A stretch of 64,000 bases of DNA from positions 1 through 64,000 of the forward strand of contig CDRNVI010000056.1 of NCBI GenBank assembly GCA_977017575.1. Reading direction: 5' to 3'. Position numbers and translations under genes: made by a program. This stretch comes from Paramoeba atlantica. Taxonomy: Eukaryota; Discosea. The notes below the pieces were generated by a model. It ran no database searches. It was not told the origin of the DNA and worked only from the letters and a program-made list of their open reading frames with translations. This document shows, piece after piece, positions 52,554 through 62,605 of this stretch (its first letter is position 1; the number at the start of each line of letters is the position of its first letter).

Positions 52554-53438
52554 ATGCTCAGTTTGTCTGGTAGAGACGACGGTTCCGATCTACGCCGTGG
52601 TAAGGTAACGGCTCTGCTACTCCCCCAAGAAGATATGCTGGAACGTTTCCTTTCAAACGTAACAGAAAAGCACGACTCTTGGCGTACGACAAAGAAAAGT
52701 TGGTTTGGCCGTGTCGAGCGTATCTCCGCATGCTCTTGGTTGGGTTTTACATGCAATGAGCATCAGCAGGTGGAAAACATACATTTCACGAGGAAAAGAC
52801 TAAAGGGCTCACTACAGTGGGAATATCTGCCGCCCACAATATTATCTTGCAACGTGGCGGAGCACGACTTCACAGGATCTCTCTCGCTCCATGCACTACC
52901 GAGCCGGATGATTGAACTCAAGGCAAAAGGCAACAAATTCAGTGGTGAGTTATGCTTAACCCGTCTTCCCGATACACTGACATATCTCAATTTGGCTAAA
53001 AACCTTTGCGAAGGAAGTGTCGATGTGACGCAATTGCCAGCAGGCTTGATAAGCATACTCCTGTCACAAAATAACCTATCCGGGAATGTTGATTTATCAC
53101 GGCTGCCGCAACATCTGAAAACTCTTATCTTGTCTGATAATGAATTCACCGGACCCCTGGATTTACAGCACTTGCCCCTAGGAATAGATTGGATAAGAGT
53201 ATCGCACAACAACTTTTCTGGGCTACTTGATTTGCAGCATTTACCTCCCGCGCTCTACTTTCTGGATTGCGATGATAACTGTTTTTCTGGGTTAGTAGAG
53301 TTTGATAATCTTCCTCTGAAATTAGCCAGAATCAACTTAAGCTGCAACAAAGATCTTTACGGGGCGCTTCCTCAATCGGTTTTGGCGAACCGACGAAGGA
53401 TCCACGTAGGAGGCACGGCAATTCTAGTTGTATCATAA
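52554..53438 (+). CDS. LRR family protein 11
   Basis: 294 residues. Cap: LLLPQEDMLERFLSNVTEKH with an inserted basic loop (KKSWFGRVERIS) before ACSWLGFTCNEHQQ. About eight repeats follow, such as LPAGLISILLSQNNLSGNVD and LPQHLKTLILSDNEFTGPLD. The C-terminal cap reads KDLYGALPQS and GGTAILVVS. It starts at the first ATG in frame and has no signal peptide. It is flanked by two decayed family members, suggesting tandem duplication and loss here. Confidence 0.82.
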   Translation: MLSLSGRDDGSDLRRGKVTALLLPQEDMLERFLSNVTEKHDSWRTTKKSWFGRVERISACSWLGFTCNEHQQVENIHFTRKRLKGSLQWEYLPPTILSCNVAEHDFTGSLSLHALPSRMIELKAKGNKFSGELCLTRLPDTLTYLNLAKNLCEGSVDVTQLPAGLISILLSQNNLSGNVDLSRLPQHLKTLILSDNEFTGPLDLQHLPLGIDWIRVSHNNFSGLLDLQHLPPALYFLDCDDNCFSGLVEFDNLPLKLARINLSCNKDLYGALPQSVLANRRRIHVGGTAILVVS

Positions 53439-54007
53439 AACAAAAAAATTCCACTGCTAGAAGCGCTAAAAGCAAGCCCATTTGTTCCGATTATTTTGTC
53501 CAAATATCTGCAGTTTACTTCATGAACAGCTAGTGTAAAAGATATTCTGTGAAACTCGGATAGTGCAACAGTGATATACGGATAAAAGATTTCATTTTCA
53601 AAAGTTTCGATTCTTTTTCAACCTATTTTGCACAAGGAACAGTCTTGTACTGTGTATGGCTGAATCTTTACCTCAACGTAATCGCTTGGGAAAAGCGAAG
53701 GCCAAACTAACTGGGGAATATTATTTAGCGCAATTTCTATACGACATTGACAATACGGTCAAATCTCCCTTTTTTCCCTAAGATTTTTAAAGATTTTGAA
53801 GGGCAGCCTGTATACTAAAATTATTTATTTGTATTTCGTCTGTTCATCTTTTGGGGGCTGGGATAAAGATCATTCGTGCTCTCATTTTCCCATTACGCTC
53901 ATTTATGTGTTGTCCACACAGTATCGATAACCTCCCGAGCTCTATAAGTGCGCTACACCTTTTCTCAACCTGGTGTTCCACAATTTGAGCTTTATAACTT
54001 TTATTTT

Positions 54008-54415
54008 CTATAAATTCCGCCGAATGGCTTCGCGTAAATAAGTGTAAGTCAACGTCCTCTCTTTCGCCAATACTAACATACAGTGTAGAAGGATCGTTAA
54101 ATCAGTGAACCTGAAAAAACTTGAAAATTTTATTTTTGAAACGGAACACGAGCATTTTGGCCACGGGGCCGGCCACTGGGTTGATTTCCCTTTCTGTGAA
54201 GTTACCACTTCAGGGAGTTCGCGTGACTTCTTTCCCGAAACGCTTTCAGGTAATTGCACATTCGCTTCCACCGTTTCGATCTCTGATGAGTGTTTTTCCA
54301 AACGTTCTTTGAGTATTGCGTTCTCCTCACCTTCCTTGCCAAGCTCAGCAGCCACCTTCGCTGCATCCATCTCTTTCTTTTTCTGTGGCACCACTGTACG
54401 AACGTTACTGGGCAT
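54008..54415 (-). CDS. Coiled-coil ORF inside the insert
   Basis: 135 codons from ATG: a Lys/Glu-rich helix (PQKKKEMDAAKVAAEL, NAILKERLEKHSSEIETVE), a Ser/Lys linker and a hydrophobic C-terminal third (LTILLHCMLVLAKER). Its family is unknown. It may be the only gene of the inserted element. Confidence 0.35.
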   Translation of the reverse strand: MPSNVRTVVPQKKKEMDAAKVAAELGKEGEENAILKERLEKHSSEIETVEANVQLPESVSGKKSRELPEVVTSQKGKSTQWPAPWPKCSCSVSKIKFSSFFRFTDLTILLHCMLVLAKERTLTYTYLREAIRRNL

Positions 54416-55210
54416 ATAACAAATAACAGATCAGAAGACAACACTGAACATTTCAACTCCTTTTTCGGTAATCTAGTCTACCATTCGCGTATTTATGCCT
54501 TAAATACAGGCCCGATCTCGATGTAAATTTACAATAAAAACAAATTTACCAAATGGGTCGTTGATGCGAACCTTGAAGGTGCAAAACCAACAAAGCACAG
54601 GGACAGAATACGATACATGTACATGTAGCCTGGCATGAAGGCAGCAAGCTATTCGTGTACGCTACTCAACATTCAGGATAATACAAGTGTAAACCCCTCA
54701 ACAAGAATAAGGCACCCCTCCTTGTTTTTCGCGACCAGGGACCCATGGGGTCTCTCAACATTTCTGTGAAATATATGCGAAGATATCCGGAAGCAAAGAA
54801 AAAGATATCCGGAATCAAAGACACAAATAGACAACAGGTTGACACAGAAGGAAAAAACATTATGTCGAACAAAAAATATAAACGAATCATTTCTGTTAAG
54901 GATATTGATGGAGACTAGCGCTAGATACATTGCAGGAAGACTAAGCAAGTCGGGCGTATTTCCCCCTGGTTAATCTTTTCTGATGAGTACTTCGGGTGAG
55001 TTTCTTCATTTTTTTCTGTCATGCCAGGCCTGGTTCCTGTCATCCCGAAATCAACAAGTAAACGTGAGTGATACAGACTACATTGCGATATCTTAGACCA
55101 GCAACATAAAATGTCATGTATATCCCGGGGCCATAAGTTATACTTTATATTCCTGATCTAAAACCCGTCACTCCGCAGCATCCTAGCGAGGGCCCAATTC
55201 CCTAGGGAAT

Positions 55211-55265
55211 ATTGCGGTGGTTGTATAACTACCGCTTTACCCTCGATTATGGCAGAAAAAGGGAA
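55211..55265 (+). repeat. Dispersed repeat (GCGGTGGTT family), copy C (5' end only)
   Basis: GCGGTGGTTGTATAACTACC and CTTTACCCTCGATTATGGC match the start of the other copies; the match ends after about 55 bases, next to the palindrome. Confidence 0.6.
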
Positions 55266-55286
55266 CAAATCTAAATTTCCGTTTTA

Positions 55287-55381
55287 GTCGCTTCGTTAAA
55301 CGCGGGGGTAGTGTTCAACGCGAAGCGCGCAGCAGTGGTGCATTTTAAGTTGAAAACAACCACCGCGTTTAACGAAGCCAC
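55287..55381. repeat. Palindromic repeat family (CGTTAAACGCGG), copy 2
   Basis: Arms of about 33 bases (GCTTCGTTAAACGCGG inward to GTTCAA and complement) flank a loop with CGCGAAGCGCGCAGCA. A few mismatches separate the arms. Confidence 0.7.
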
Positions 55382-55500
55382 TAAAAAAGAAAATTATTTA
55401 GCGCAATTTCTATAGGACATTGACAATACGCATCCCTCCTGAACTACGGATACTCCCATGTGCGAGTGGGGCGGAGTAGAATGTAGCAAAGTACCCCCGC

Positions 55501-56097
55501 ATATATTGCAACGCCCTTTCTTAATTGAGAACTCTGTCCGATTCAATGTTCATTATTGCCGTTCCCGGACAGATTTTAGAAACCACCTCTGTAGAGTGCT
55601 CCAAATCTGGTCGCCCACTCAGGGCTTCACGTACTTCGCAGTTTTACATGTTCAGTGGTTCAAGACTCGTACTGAACACGGGGGGTTTCAGACAAGCTTG
55701 TTTCAGATAAGCTTACCACACCGTGGGTCATCACGTGTGCGTATTACGGACCGAAATGCTTCTCAAAAGAAATCTCAAAGAATTTTTGCGCTTTCTGTCG
55801 ATTCGTGGTCCTTCAAGTTCGAAGGCTGATTGTGTACCGGGTTACTGACTTTTTTGCACAGCAAGTTCGTCCCGTAGAGGAACAAGGACAGTGAGGAGGG
55901 ACTTGCTCGATATCACAACGCTCAAAAGCAGCGAGGAGACGACGAATGACTTGTACCTCGCGGGGGTGAAGTCGTTAACGGGGTCAGATTGAACGAAGAT
56001 GATGAAGATTGAACGATAATGCTAGAAAGGACATTTTTCTAAGTCGCACAAGGGACATCCATAAGATCTCGACGGAAAGGTCTTGTATTTGGAAATA
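55501..56097. other. Gene-free region
   Basis: A 123-codon ORF at 55458..55829 runs out of the broken LRR gene but is not LRR-like beyond the cap. Nothing else was recognised. Confidence 0.35.
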
Positions 56098-57718
56098 CAG
56101 GGGGGTGCACGAAATATGGGGGGGTCAAAATTCTTATAACTCGGCCAATTTTGGAAAATAATAGCGCATTCCAGAGCTCTCGCAGAGTTACGTGTCATGT
56201 GATAATGCGTTTCCCGCATTTTTTAATTTTTTTAAAAAATTAAAAAAATCATGATTTTTCAAAGTGCAGAATTCTGCAGTTTTTTGAATTAAATACTTTT
56301 TTTTGTGAATTTATAGACTTTTTTGATCCTAATACACTACCATGCCCAAGAAAAGGTCATATTCGAATAATAAAAAGGTGCAGAAACGGAGTAGATTTTG
56401 TTATTCGCCTCGTGGGCAACTTAAAGCATCTCATAGGATACTTTTGGTTAAAAAATTTGAGGAAACTAATTCTTTTTCAGCTGTCGCCAAGACGTTTAGG
56501 TGTCACGAGGACACTGTCAAGCGTTGGGTGCAGCGTTACGAAGAGACTGGTGAGGTCGATAGGTCTCCCTATAAAACTCGCCAATCTCCTGTAATACCGT
56601 TACCCCCCCTTACTTATCCAGGTACGCTACTTTACCCTATAAAACTCGCCAATCTCCTGTAATATCTGACCCTTTGTTGAAGCGAGCACTCAATCTTATT
56701 GATCAAGCAACAAGGAATGAAACCTATGGTATCGCTTCTTGGGGTCACCTTCTGAACCTACTTGTAGGAGAGGGTTTCAGGTGCTCCCGTCGCGCTCTGA
56801 TACGTTCCTTCAAGAAGGAGGGTATCATATCCCGCACAGTCCCCCGAAACCCTGCACTCACAAAGGAGCACAAAAGGAATCGAGTAGAGCTATGCCAGGA
56901 GTTGGCAACATGGACCCCTGCTCAGTTTGAGGCTATCGTCTGGACAGACGAGAGAAAATTTACTTGCGGGGGCAGCCGCAAAATTACCTACCTTTGCCGT
57001 CGTTCAGACCCCCCAAAGGAGCACGCCGGTGAGGGGGAAAAGTGGTTGGGAGGATGATGGTATTATGGTGTGGATGGGGGTCAGCATTAAGCACGGTTTC
57101 TTTTTTCATGAATTCCCTAATAAAGATCAACAGGGTAATAAAATTTCAGTGAAGGGGAACTTTTAAAAAAAACGTAACGGCTTCTTATCTTTTTTACGAA
57201 GACGTCGGGGGGCAGTCGTTGCTATGGATAATTGTACAATTCACAATAGCACTCGTCGTGCCTTTAATGATGAAGGAGTGAAGATGTTGTGTTGGCCACC
57301 CAAATCCCCAGATTTAAACCCAATAGAAAACATTTGGGGAATAATGGACGAGCATAAAAACGCGCTTTGTACAACGAATCGTGAAGATTTGAGACGAACG
57401 GTCGCTTCTGGGGTCGAAAAATTAAAAGGGGAGCAATATGATGTATTTTTGATAACCTTAAAGAGTGTTCCAACGCGTGTGAAAAATTATGTTGGAGAAA
57501 AAAGGCGGAAATTGTGGATACTAACTTTTTTTACCAGAAAAAAAACTTGCAGTTGCCCTATTTACGGTATTCGGGAGAATGCATATACTTGGAAACTACG
57601 TAAAACGTAATATCGCATGACACGTAACTCTGCGAGAGCTCTCGAATGCGCTATTATTTTCAAAAATTGGTCGAGTTATAAGAATTTTGACCCCCCCATA
57701 TTTTCGTGCACCCCCCTG
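56098..57718 (+). mobile_element. Tc1-like element E2
   Basis: The ends are CAGGGGGGTGCACGAAA and complement, with CTCTCGCAGAGTTACGTG further in; TA on both sides (56096-56097, 57719-57720). It abuts the next element with only TATATA between them. It contains one transposase gene in pieces. Confidence 0.85.
56342..57535 (+). pseudogene. Tc1-like transposase of E2
   Basis: It opens MPKKRSYSNNKKVQKRSRF, then helix-turn-helix blocks (SHRILLVKKFEETNSFSAV, HEDTVKRWVQRYEETGEVD), the first D in AIVWTDERKFTCGG, the second in VAMDNCTIHN and the E in PPKSPDLNPIENIW, with 32 residues between the last two. A 29-base segment (CCTATAAAACTCGCC...) is repeated 68 bases apart near 56570-56664 and shifts the frame; a further shift lies near 57055 and a TAA follows VKGNF. 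All three catalytic residues are kept, so decay is moderate. Confidence 0.75.
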
Positions 57719-58244
57719 TATATACAGGGGTTTAAATTTGGATGTGGGGGGGTCTAAATTTTCTAAAACTTGGCCAATTTTAAAAAATAATAGCGCATTC
57801 GAGAGATCTCGAACAGGGCTCATGAACGTACATGCACGGCATCTGCGTTAATTACATTTTCGAGTGCACGTAAAAACCTTAGTTTTTTGGGAGACAAAAG
57901 CTTGCATTTTTCACAGTTTTTCTGATTTCTCGCATGATTCATGCTACAAAGACGGGGTAGTGGGCGATCACCCGAACATAAAGACTACTAAAGGGCTTAT
58001 TTTTCGCCTGGGCACGTAAAAGCAAGCTGGTGCATGGTTCTTGTTGCTGATTACGAAACAGCACTATCTTTTTCGCGCTAAAAATTCATGTTCCATAGTG
58101 GGCGACTTCAAAAATGGTTGAGCCCCTCGGAATCGTGCAGATTTGATCATTGCGATTGAAGCAGCGTTTCAAGGCCCCTGAAAATTTCATGAAGAGCTTT
58201 CGAAAGCATGTGATGCTGTATTGTGATTGAGATTAATCGACGAT

Positions 58245-58850
58245 AATTGCGGTGGTTGTAAAACTACCGCTCTACACTCGATTATTGAAAAAAAAGTGAA
58301 CAAAAACAGTGAAAATATAAAGAGGAACACAGTAATATAATAGAAGAAAAAAATATAAAAGGGGGCTCCGGTGGTCCAAAACTGAAAAAAAATTTTGAAA
58401 AAAATGGGGGGTCCATGGGGGGGGTCCAGGGGGGGGGGGCATGGTCGAGCAAATTTTTTCGAAAAAATTAGTTTTCGAAACAAAACCGCAGAAAGGGTAG
58501 CCGGGGTCTTGGCGCGCATTTTCCACCCCCCTACCCGGGGGTGACCCCCCCGCGTATCCGCAGGACGGGTCCGCCAAGTTCGGATTTTTTGGGAAAAAAA
58601 ATTTTGAAAAAAAAATCAACTTGGCGAAAAAAATGACAAAAAAAATAGTTTTCCAAAATCGTTTCCCCTATTGTATTTTGATAGTTTGGGACCCACACTA
58701 GCTTTCTCCGCAGTTGTTTTCGCAAGGTATCACTTCTTCGAACCGTGGTGCGCCCCTCAAAATGACCCATTTTTGACTAAAAAAGGTGAAAAAGTATTTT
58801 TCGGACCTAAAGGGGCATTTTTGTGTCGAAAGAATGGTATGGTTGGAGTC
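58245..58850 (+). repeat. Dispersed non-coding repeat (GCGGTGGTT family), copy D
   Basis: The longest copy with copy A. Both have the hairpin start, the AT-rich tract, long G-runs around GGTCCATGGGGGG, then a diverged part with GCGTATCCGCAGGA or GGTACGCGCAGGA and a shared CCAAAATCG block. Confidence 0.65.
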
Positions 58851-59013
58851 GTATTCTCTACCCAATACGTTCGGTAGGCTTCCATTCATGCCTGCGAGTG
58901 ATTTCCCATGCGCAAATGTCGGATTTAGTGCTCTGAGAGCAAAAATACGCGAAAATCATCCCATTTTTACCCGAAATACGGCTATTTTTGGCTATAATCT
59001 TTCCGTTTTCCAG

Positions 59014-59144
59014 GCTAAATTTTCTTTTCTAGGCTCTTTGTTAAACGCGGCGGTAGTTTTCAACGCGAAGCGCGCAGCATGAGTGACTTCTAAGTTGAAA
59101 ACAACCACCGCGTTTAACGAAGAGCCTAGAAAAGAAAATTTAGC
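59014..59144. repeat. Palindromic repeat family (CGTTAAACGCGG), copy 3, extended arms
   Basis: The arms are 50 bases long with three mismatches: GCTAAATTTTCTTTTCTAGG and GTTAAACGCGG outward to inward, with GTTTTCAA next to the loop. The palindrome extends into sequence not shared with copies 1 and 2. Confidence 0.75.
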
Positions 59145-59353
59145 AATTTTTTTTTTTCGATATTTGCTATTGCTTTAGAAAGTTGCAAATAGCGGGGGCT
59201 CTTTGTCTAGGGGGCAATACCCCTTTGTGCCTAGTTCGGCCTTGTTACGTTCATGAGCCCTGTTCGAGAGCTCTCGAATGCGCTATTATTTTCGAAAATT
59301 GACCGAGTTTTACAAAATTTAGACCCCCCCACATCCAAATTTACACCCCTGTA

Positions 59354-60584
59354 TTTGCAGCACGGAATTCTTTCAGGCGGAAGCAGCTGTACTCTTCGGC
59401 AATACATCGGAAAAACATCTCATGCCGTTCAAAATCTCACTCACTCACTACATACTAACACTCTATCAAAGAGTTAGTTGAGTGTTTAGCTGTACATACC
59501 AATATTCTTCATCTTCCTCGTATGACTTCGAAGCCATTTGTATCACATCTCGGGATTTCTCCTCGATAAACTCAACCATGCATACAAGGCAGTATTTGCC
59601 TGCAGTATTTGTACAAAGCAGTAGTTTCCTGTCCTGGTTAGAAATGGCGTTTCGTCGTTTCTACCGCGGCCAACGCTTTGCTTCGATTATGCATTCCCGT
59701 CCCGTAAACACCGGATGGTTATACACCCATGGATTGTACACCCATGGATAGCAGTGTCCGCCCGGCCTATCACATGTCGATTTTTTGATCTGTTTTTGCT
59801 CATTTTTGTTGCAAACGAGAGATCTCAATCCCCTAACGAAGAGTTTTCCCCTTTTTTTCATAGGGACCCCCTGGTGCTCTGGTGGTGATCCTAACGTATA
59901 GACCAAAAACAAACAATAGCATATTAAAGAGCCAGAAAAGAAGCATCTTCTCACTGATAAAATAAGAAAAAAGGGAACGAATCAACTCGGTTCACATATT
60001 TACGGTTCACAGTATCGCTTTTTACAAATACTAGTATTTGTTTATACTATAGTAAGTATTGTCTATATTTCTTCGGATCTGATATAAATCACACGTAGGT
60101 ACCGGCGTTCGTTCGATTAAAAACCGTTTGGCTACAGCCGCTATCTTGACGAGGCTTGTGCTACGAATGACATGACGATACGAATCGCATCATACCTGGA
60201 TTTGTACCTGGGTAGTCGAACGCTTAACATACCCCTACATAGGGGAGGGGGAGGTGAAATGATGCCTGCAACTCGCAGGCTGCGAGGTAGTTTTCGATTT
60301 AAACGCAATCCCCGTAAGTAGTGGCACAACGCGTTGGGCATGAACGTCATGTAATCCTACGAAAAAACGCAGTTATTTTTTGTGCATGCGTGTAGTAGAT
60401 GGAGCGATGCCACATTCTTTGGTCAGCGTTTAGTACGAGCAAGGAGAACTGCTCGTCGGAATTCATGCTGATAAATTTGGCGGGGGCGGAATATGTTAAA
60501 TCATATTACTTACCAGAACTACTTACCATACTATACACTGTATATACTATATTTCTTTTTCTGTAGTTTCTTGCACCATCAAGA
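59354..60584. other. Gene-free region with a MITE end remnant
   Basis: About 59770-59885 (GATCTGTTTTTGCTCATTTT, CGAGAGATCTCAATCCCC, GGGACCCCCTGGT) corresponds to one end of the MITE at 14066..14793. TGGATTGTACACCCATGGAT near 59725 is a small tandem repeat. The last 45 bases before the LRR start have TATTTCTTTTTCTGTAG. Confidence 0.45.
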
Positions 60585-61205
60585 ATGATTCCATACTTGT
60601 TGTTGGAGGACGCGAACTGCGGTATTCGAAAGCCTGCGAAAGTGTCTGGTGTGCCTTTGCCTCCTCAATACGATTTATTACGACTTTTGCAAGACGTCGA
60701 AAATCTGCTTCCTTCATGGAACAGTACTACTCCGGCTTGTGAGTGGGAACAAGTGAGTTGTAAACCATCCGGACAAATTGCTGCCATTTATTGGTGTGAT
60801 AAAAAGTTTCGAGGAAGTTTAATTTGGAATTACTTACCTTCGAAGCTTGAACGGCTGAACGTGGCGCGTAACCAGCTCTCGGGTGATGTTCCTTTTGATG
60901 TATTGCCCGCTACGCTGAAGGGTATCAACTTGTCAAACAACCGTTTTAGTGGAACGCCCTCCTTTCGTTATTTGCCCGCACTTAATGGGGTTGGGTTGCG
61001 CGCAAATAATTTTGAAGGATGGGTCAATTTTGAATTTCTTGCTCTTTCGGTTAGACATTTATTTGTAAATGACAATCTAATGTTACAAGGGTCGCTGAAC
61101 GTTGCAGAGCGCGCCAAAATGAACTATGACATTAACAATACTAATATTTCTTCGAGCAACGGTGAGTTGAGTGCATTTCCAGACACATTAACAATCGTAC
61201 ATTGA
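60585..61205 (+). CDS. LRR family protein 13 (short)
   Basis: 206 residues, the shortest intact member. Cap: VPLPPQYDLLRLLQDVEN, PSWNSTTPACEWEQVSCKPS. About five repeats follow (LPSKLERLNVARNQLSGDVP, LPATLKGINLSNNRFSGTPS), then the C-terminal cap LMLQGSLNVAERA and NNTNISSSN with about 17 extra residues. No signal peptide is present. It is the last family member in the window. Confidence 0.8.
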   Translation: MIPYLLLEDANCGIRKPAKVSGVPLPPQYDLLRLLQDVENLLPSWNSTTPACEWEQVSCKPSGQIAAIYWCDKKFRGSLIWNYLPSKLERLNVARNQLSGDVPFDVLPATLKGINLSNNRFSGTPSFRYLPALNGVGLRANNFEGWVNFEFLALSVRHLFVNDNLMLQGSLNVAERAKMNYDINNTNISSSNGELSAFPDTLTIVH

Positions 61206-62605
61206 TAATGCACAATTTGGAAATTTAAAGTGTTTTCAAAAAAGTGAAAAATCGCTTGTCTGCGACAGAAATGGGCGGGTGCTAGGCAAAATGTTTAGTT
61301 AAGGAGCCCAATAAATTCACCTTTGCTCCCAGTGAGGTCCCGGAGTTGCGTGAAGGCCTAGCACGGGGGGTACATTATCCTGTATCACCGTTCGTGCTCT
61401 TTTGAATGTCCCCATCAGACAATTAAATGTCCCATTCAAATTAATTTGAAATGTCCAGATTAGAATAGAAATGTCCCGATAATTTGAATGTCCCGATCAG
61501 ACATCGGGACACTGCCAGCCTGGTGGTTGTGTCATTCCGCATGTCAGCTCTGCATGGATGGTGAACTAGTTGAATAAAAAATGCCCAAAAATAGAAGAAA
61601 AACCGTTAACAATTCATAGAGGCGCGTAAGCCACAGCACGTGCCAACGGGGTTATGCCTTCGACCTGTATCCCCGCGAGGAAGTGAGCAGTTCTCACTGA
61701 GCACGACATTCTCCGATGGGATCGTCGAGCTGAACTTCCTATGGGGCCGCGGTCGTCTTTAACCCTGCGGATTCGCTCAAAGCCCAGGTCGGACGCACCC
61801 CCCTTTTCCTTTTAGTTTTGATTAGACTCATCATTAAACGTGCAACTAACTAAGACTTACACTAGTTCCATCCATGTTTTTGCGTACCTATCTACTTCTC
61901 GGGATACGTAAGGTATTTCCTACCCTGACCAAGCAGCGAATTTCATTGTCCATCACCTTTCCACGCGTATCACACGTGTCCCCGGGCTCTGTACCGGTTT
62001 AGCAGGGTTAAAGACGACCCCATAGGAAATCCTCGGATGAGGCTTCCTGGGCTGCCAAAGCATCCATGCCAAATTCTTCTGCCAGAAGAATCGGTATCGT
62101 ATGCATCCACAGATGCAACCACAGAAACCACTGTGGTTACAGTGGTCACAGTGGCAACCACTGTGGTTGCATACCACGTCGTATGCAACCACAGAAACCC
62201 TTGGATAAGATGAGGGGATAAAGAAACAGAGCTGTGGATGTGTGCTCTAAAAATCATACGCAGGGTCGCTGATCCCTGGCTACTTACTACAAAATTGTAC
62301 TAAAAATAACTAAAGAACTTATGATATCTGAACACTACAAATAAGAACACTACAAATAAGAACACTACAAATAAGAACACTACAAATAAGAACACTACAA
62401 ATAAGAACACTACAATATTAAGAATATTTCTTACGCTACGTCAGTGTCGCTGCTTTCCGTTGAATCACTTTCTATTTCGAACTCAGTATCCTCTGATTCG
62501 CTTTCCATTGAGAATATATAGTCCAGCTTGTCAACATTGCCACGAATGAAAACCTGCTCCGCGATGACTTGCGAAGACAGCGAAGCTTGTCGTGAGTTAT
62601 ACATA
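61206..62605. other. Repeat-rich region without a recognised gene
   Basis: ATGTCCC units recur about six times at 61405-61515. CTTCCTATGGGG...GTCGTCTTTAACCCTGC at 61736-61769 has an inverted partner at 62004-62032. At 62108-62200 GCAACCACAG and CCACTGTGGTT units form nested palindromes. Short ORFs are not recognised. Confidence 0.45.
62331..62412. repeat. 15-bp tandem repeat
   Basis: AAGAACACTACAAAT is repeated five times almost perfectly, with a partial sixth copy. Confidence 0.85.

Larger units (their letters stand above)
53758..55392. mobile_element. 1.6-kb insert flanked by 38-bp direct repeats
   Basis: The insert holds a coiled-coil ORF on the - strand, a copy of the GCGGTGGTT repeat (55211) and, at its right edge, a copy of the CGTTAAACGCGG palindrome (55287-55381). 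I see no transposase or reverse transcriptase. The long flanking duplication would fit LINE-machinery insertion or a repair event. Confidence 0.5.
53656..55500 (+). pseudogene. LRR family gene 12, broken by a 1.6-kb insertion
   Basis: 53656..53757 encodes MAESLPQRNRLGKAKAKLTG and EYYLAQFLYDIDNT, the start of the 1244/39184 subfamily. The text resumes at 55393 with YLAQFL, DIDNTHPS and TDTPMCEWGGVECSK, then dissolves. A 38-base segment (53720-53757 and 55393-55430, one difference) is present on both sides of the insert. The second part also has two stops, so the gene is dead. Confidence 0.7.
57725..59351. mobile_element. Non-autonomous Tc1-like element E3 (carrier of other repeats)
   Basis: The ends CAGGGGT...AAATTTGGATGTGGGGGG and complement are of the E1-E4 family, flanked by TA (57723-57724, 59352-59353), with CGAACAGGGCTCATGAACGT further inside on both sides. 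There is no transposase. The interior holds copy D of the GCGGTGGTT repeat and copy 3 of the CGTTAAACGCGG palindrome. Confidence 0.8.

Noticed and set aside
55458-55829. The ORF after the broken LRR cap as a new C-terminal domain, since its end faintly resembles F-D-S-x-V-W-K-F
   Set aside because: The resemblance is short, the repeats are absent and the upstream cap contains stops.
62331-62412. CRISPR array
   Set aside because: The units are directly adjacent 15-mers without spacers; it is a simple tandem repeat in eukaryotic DNA.
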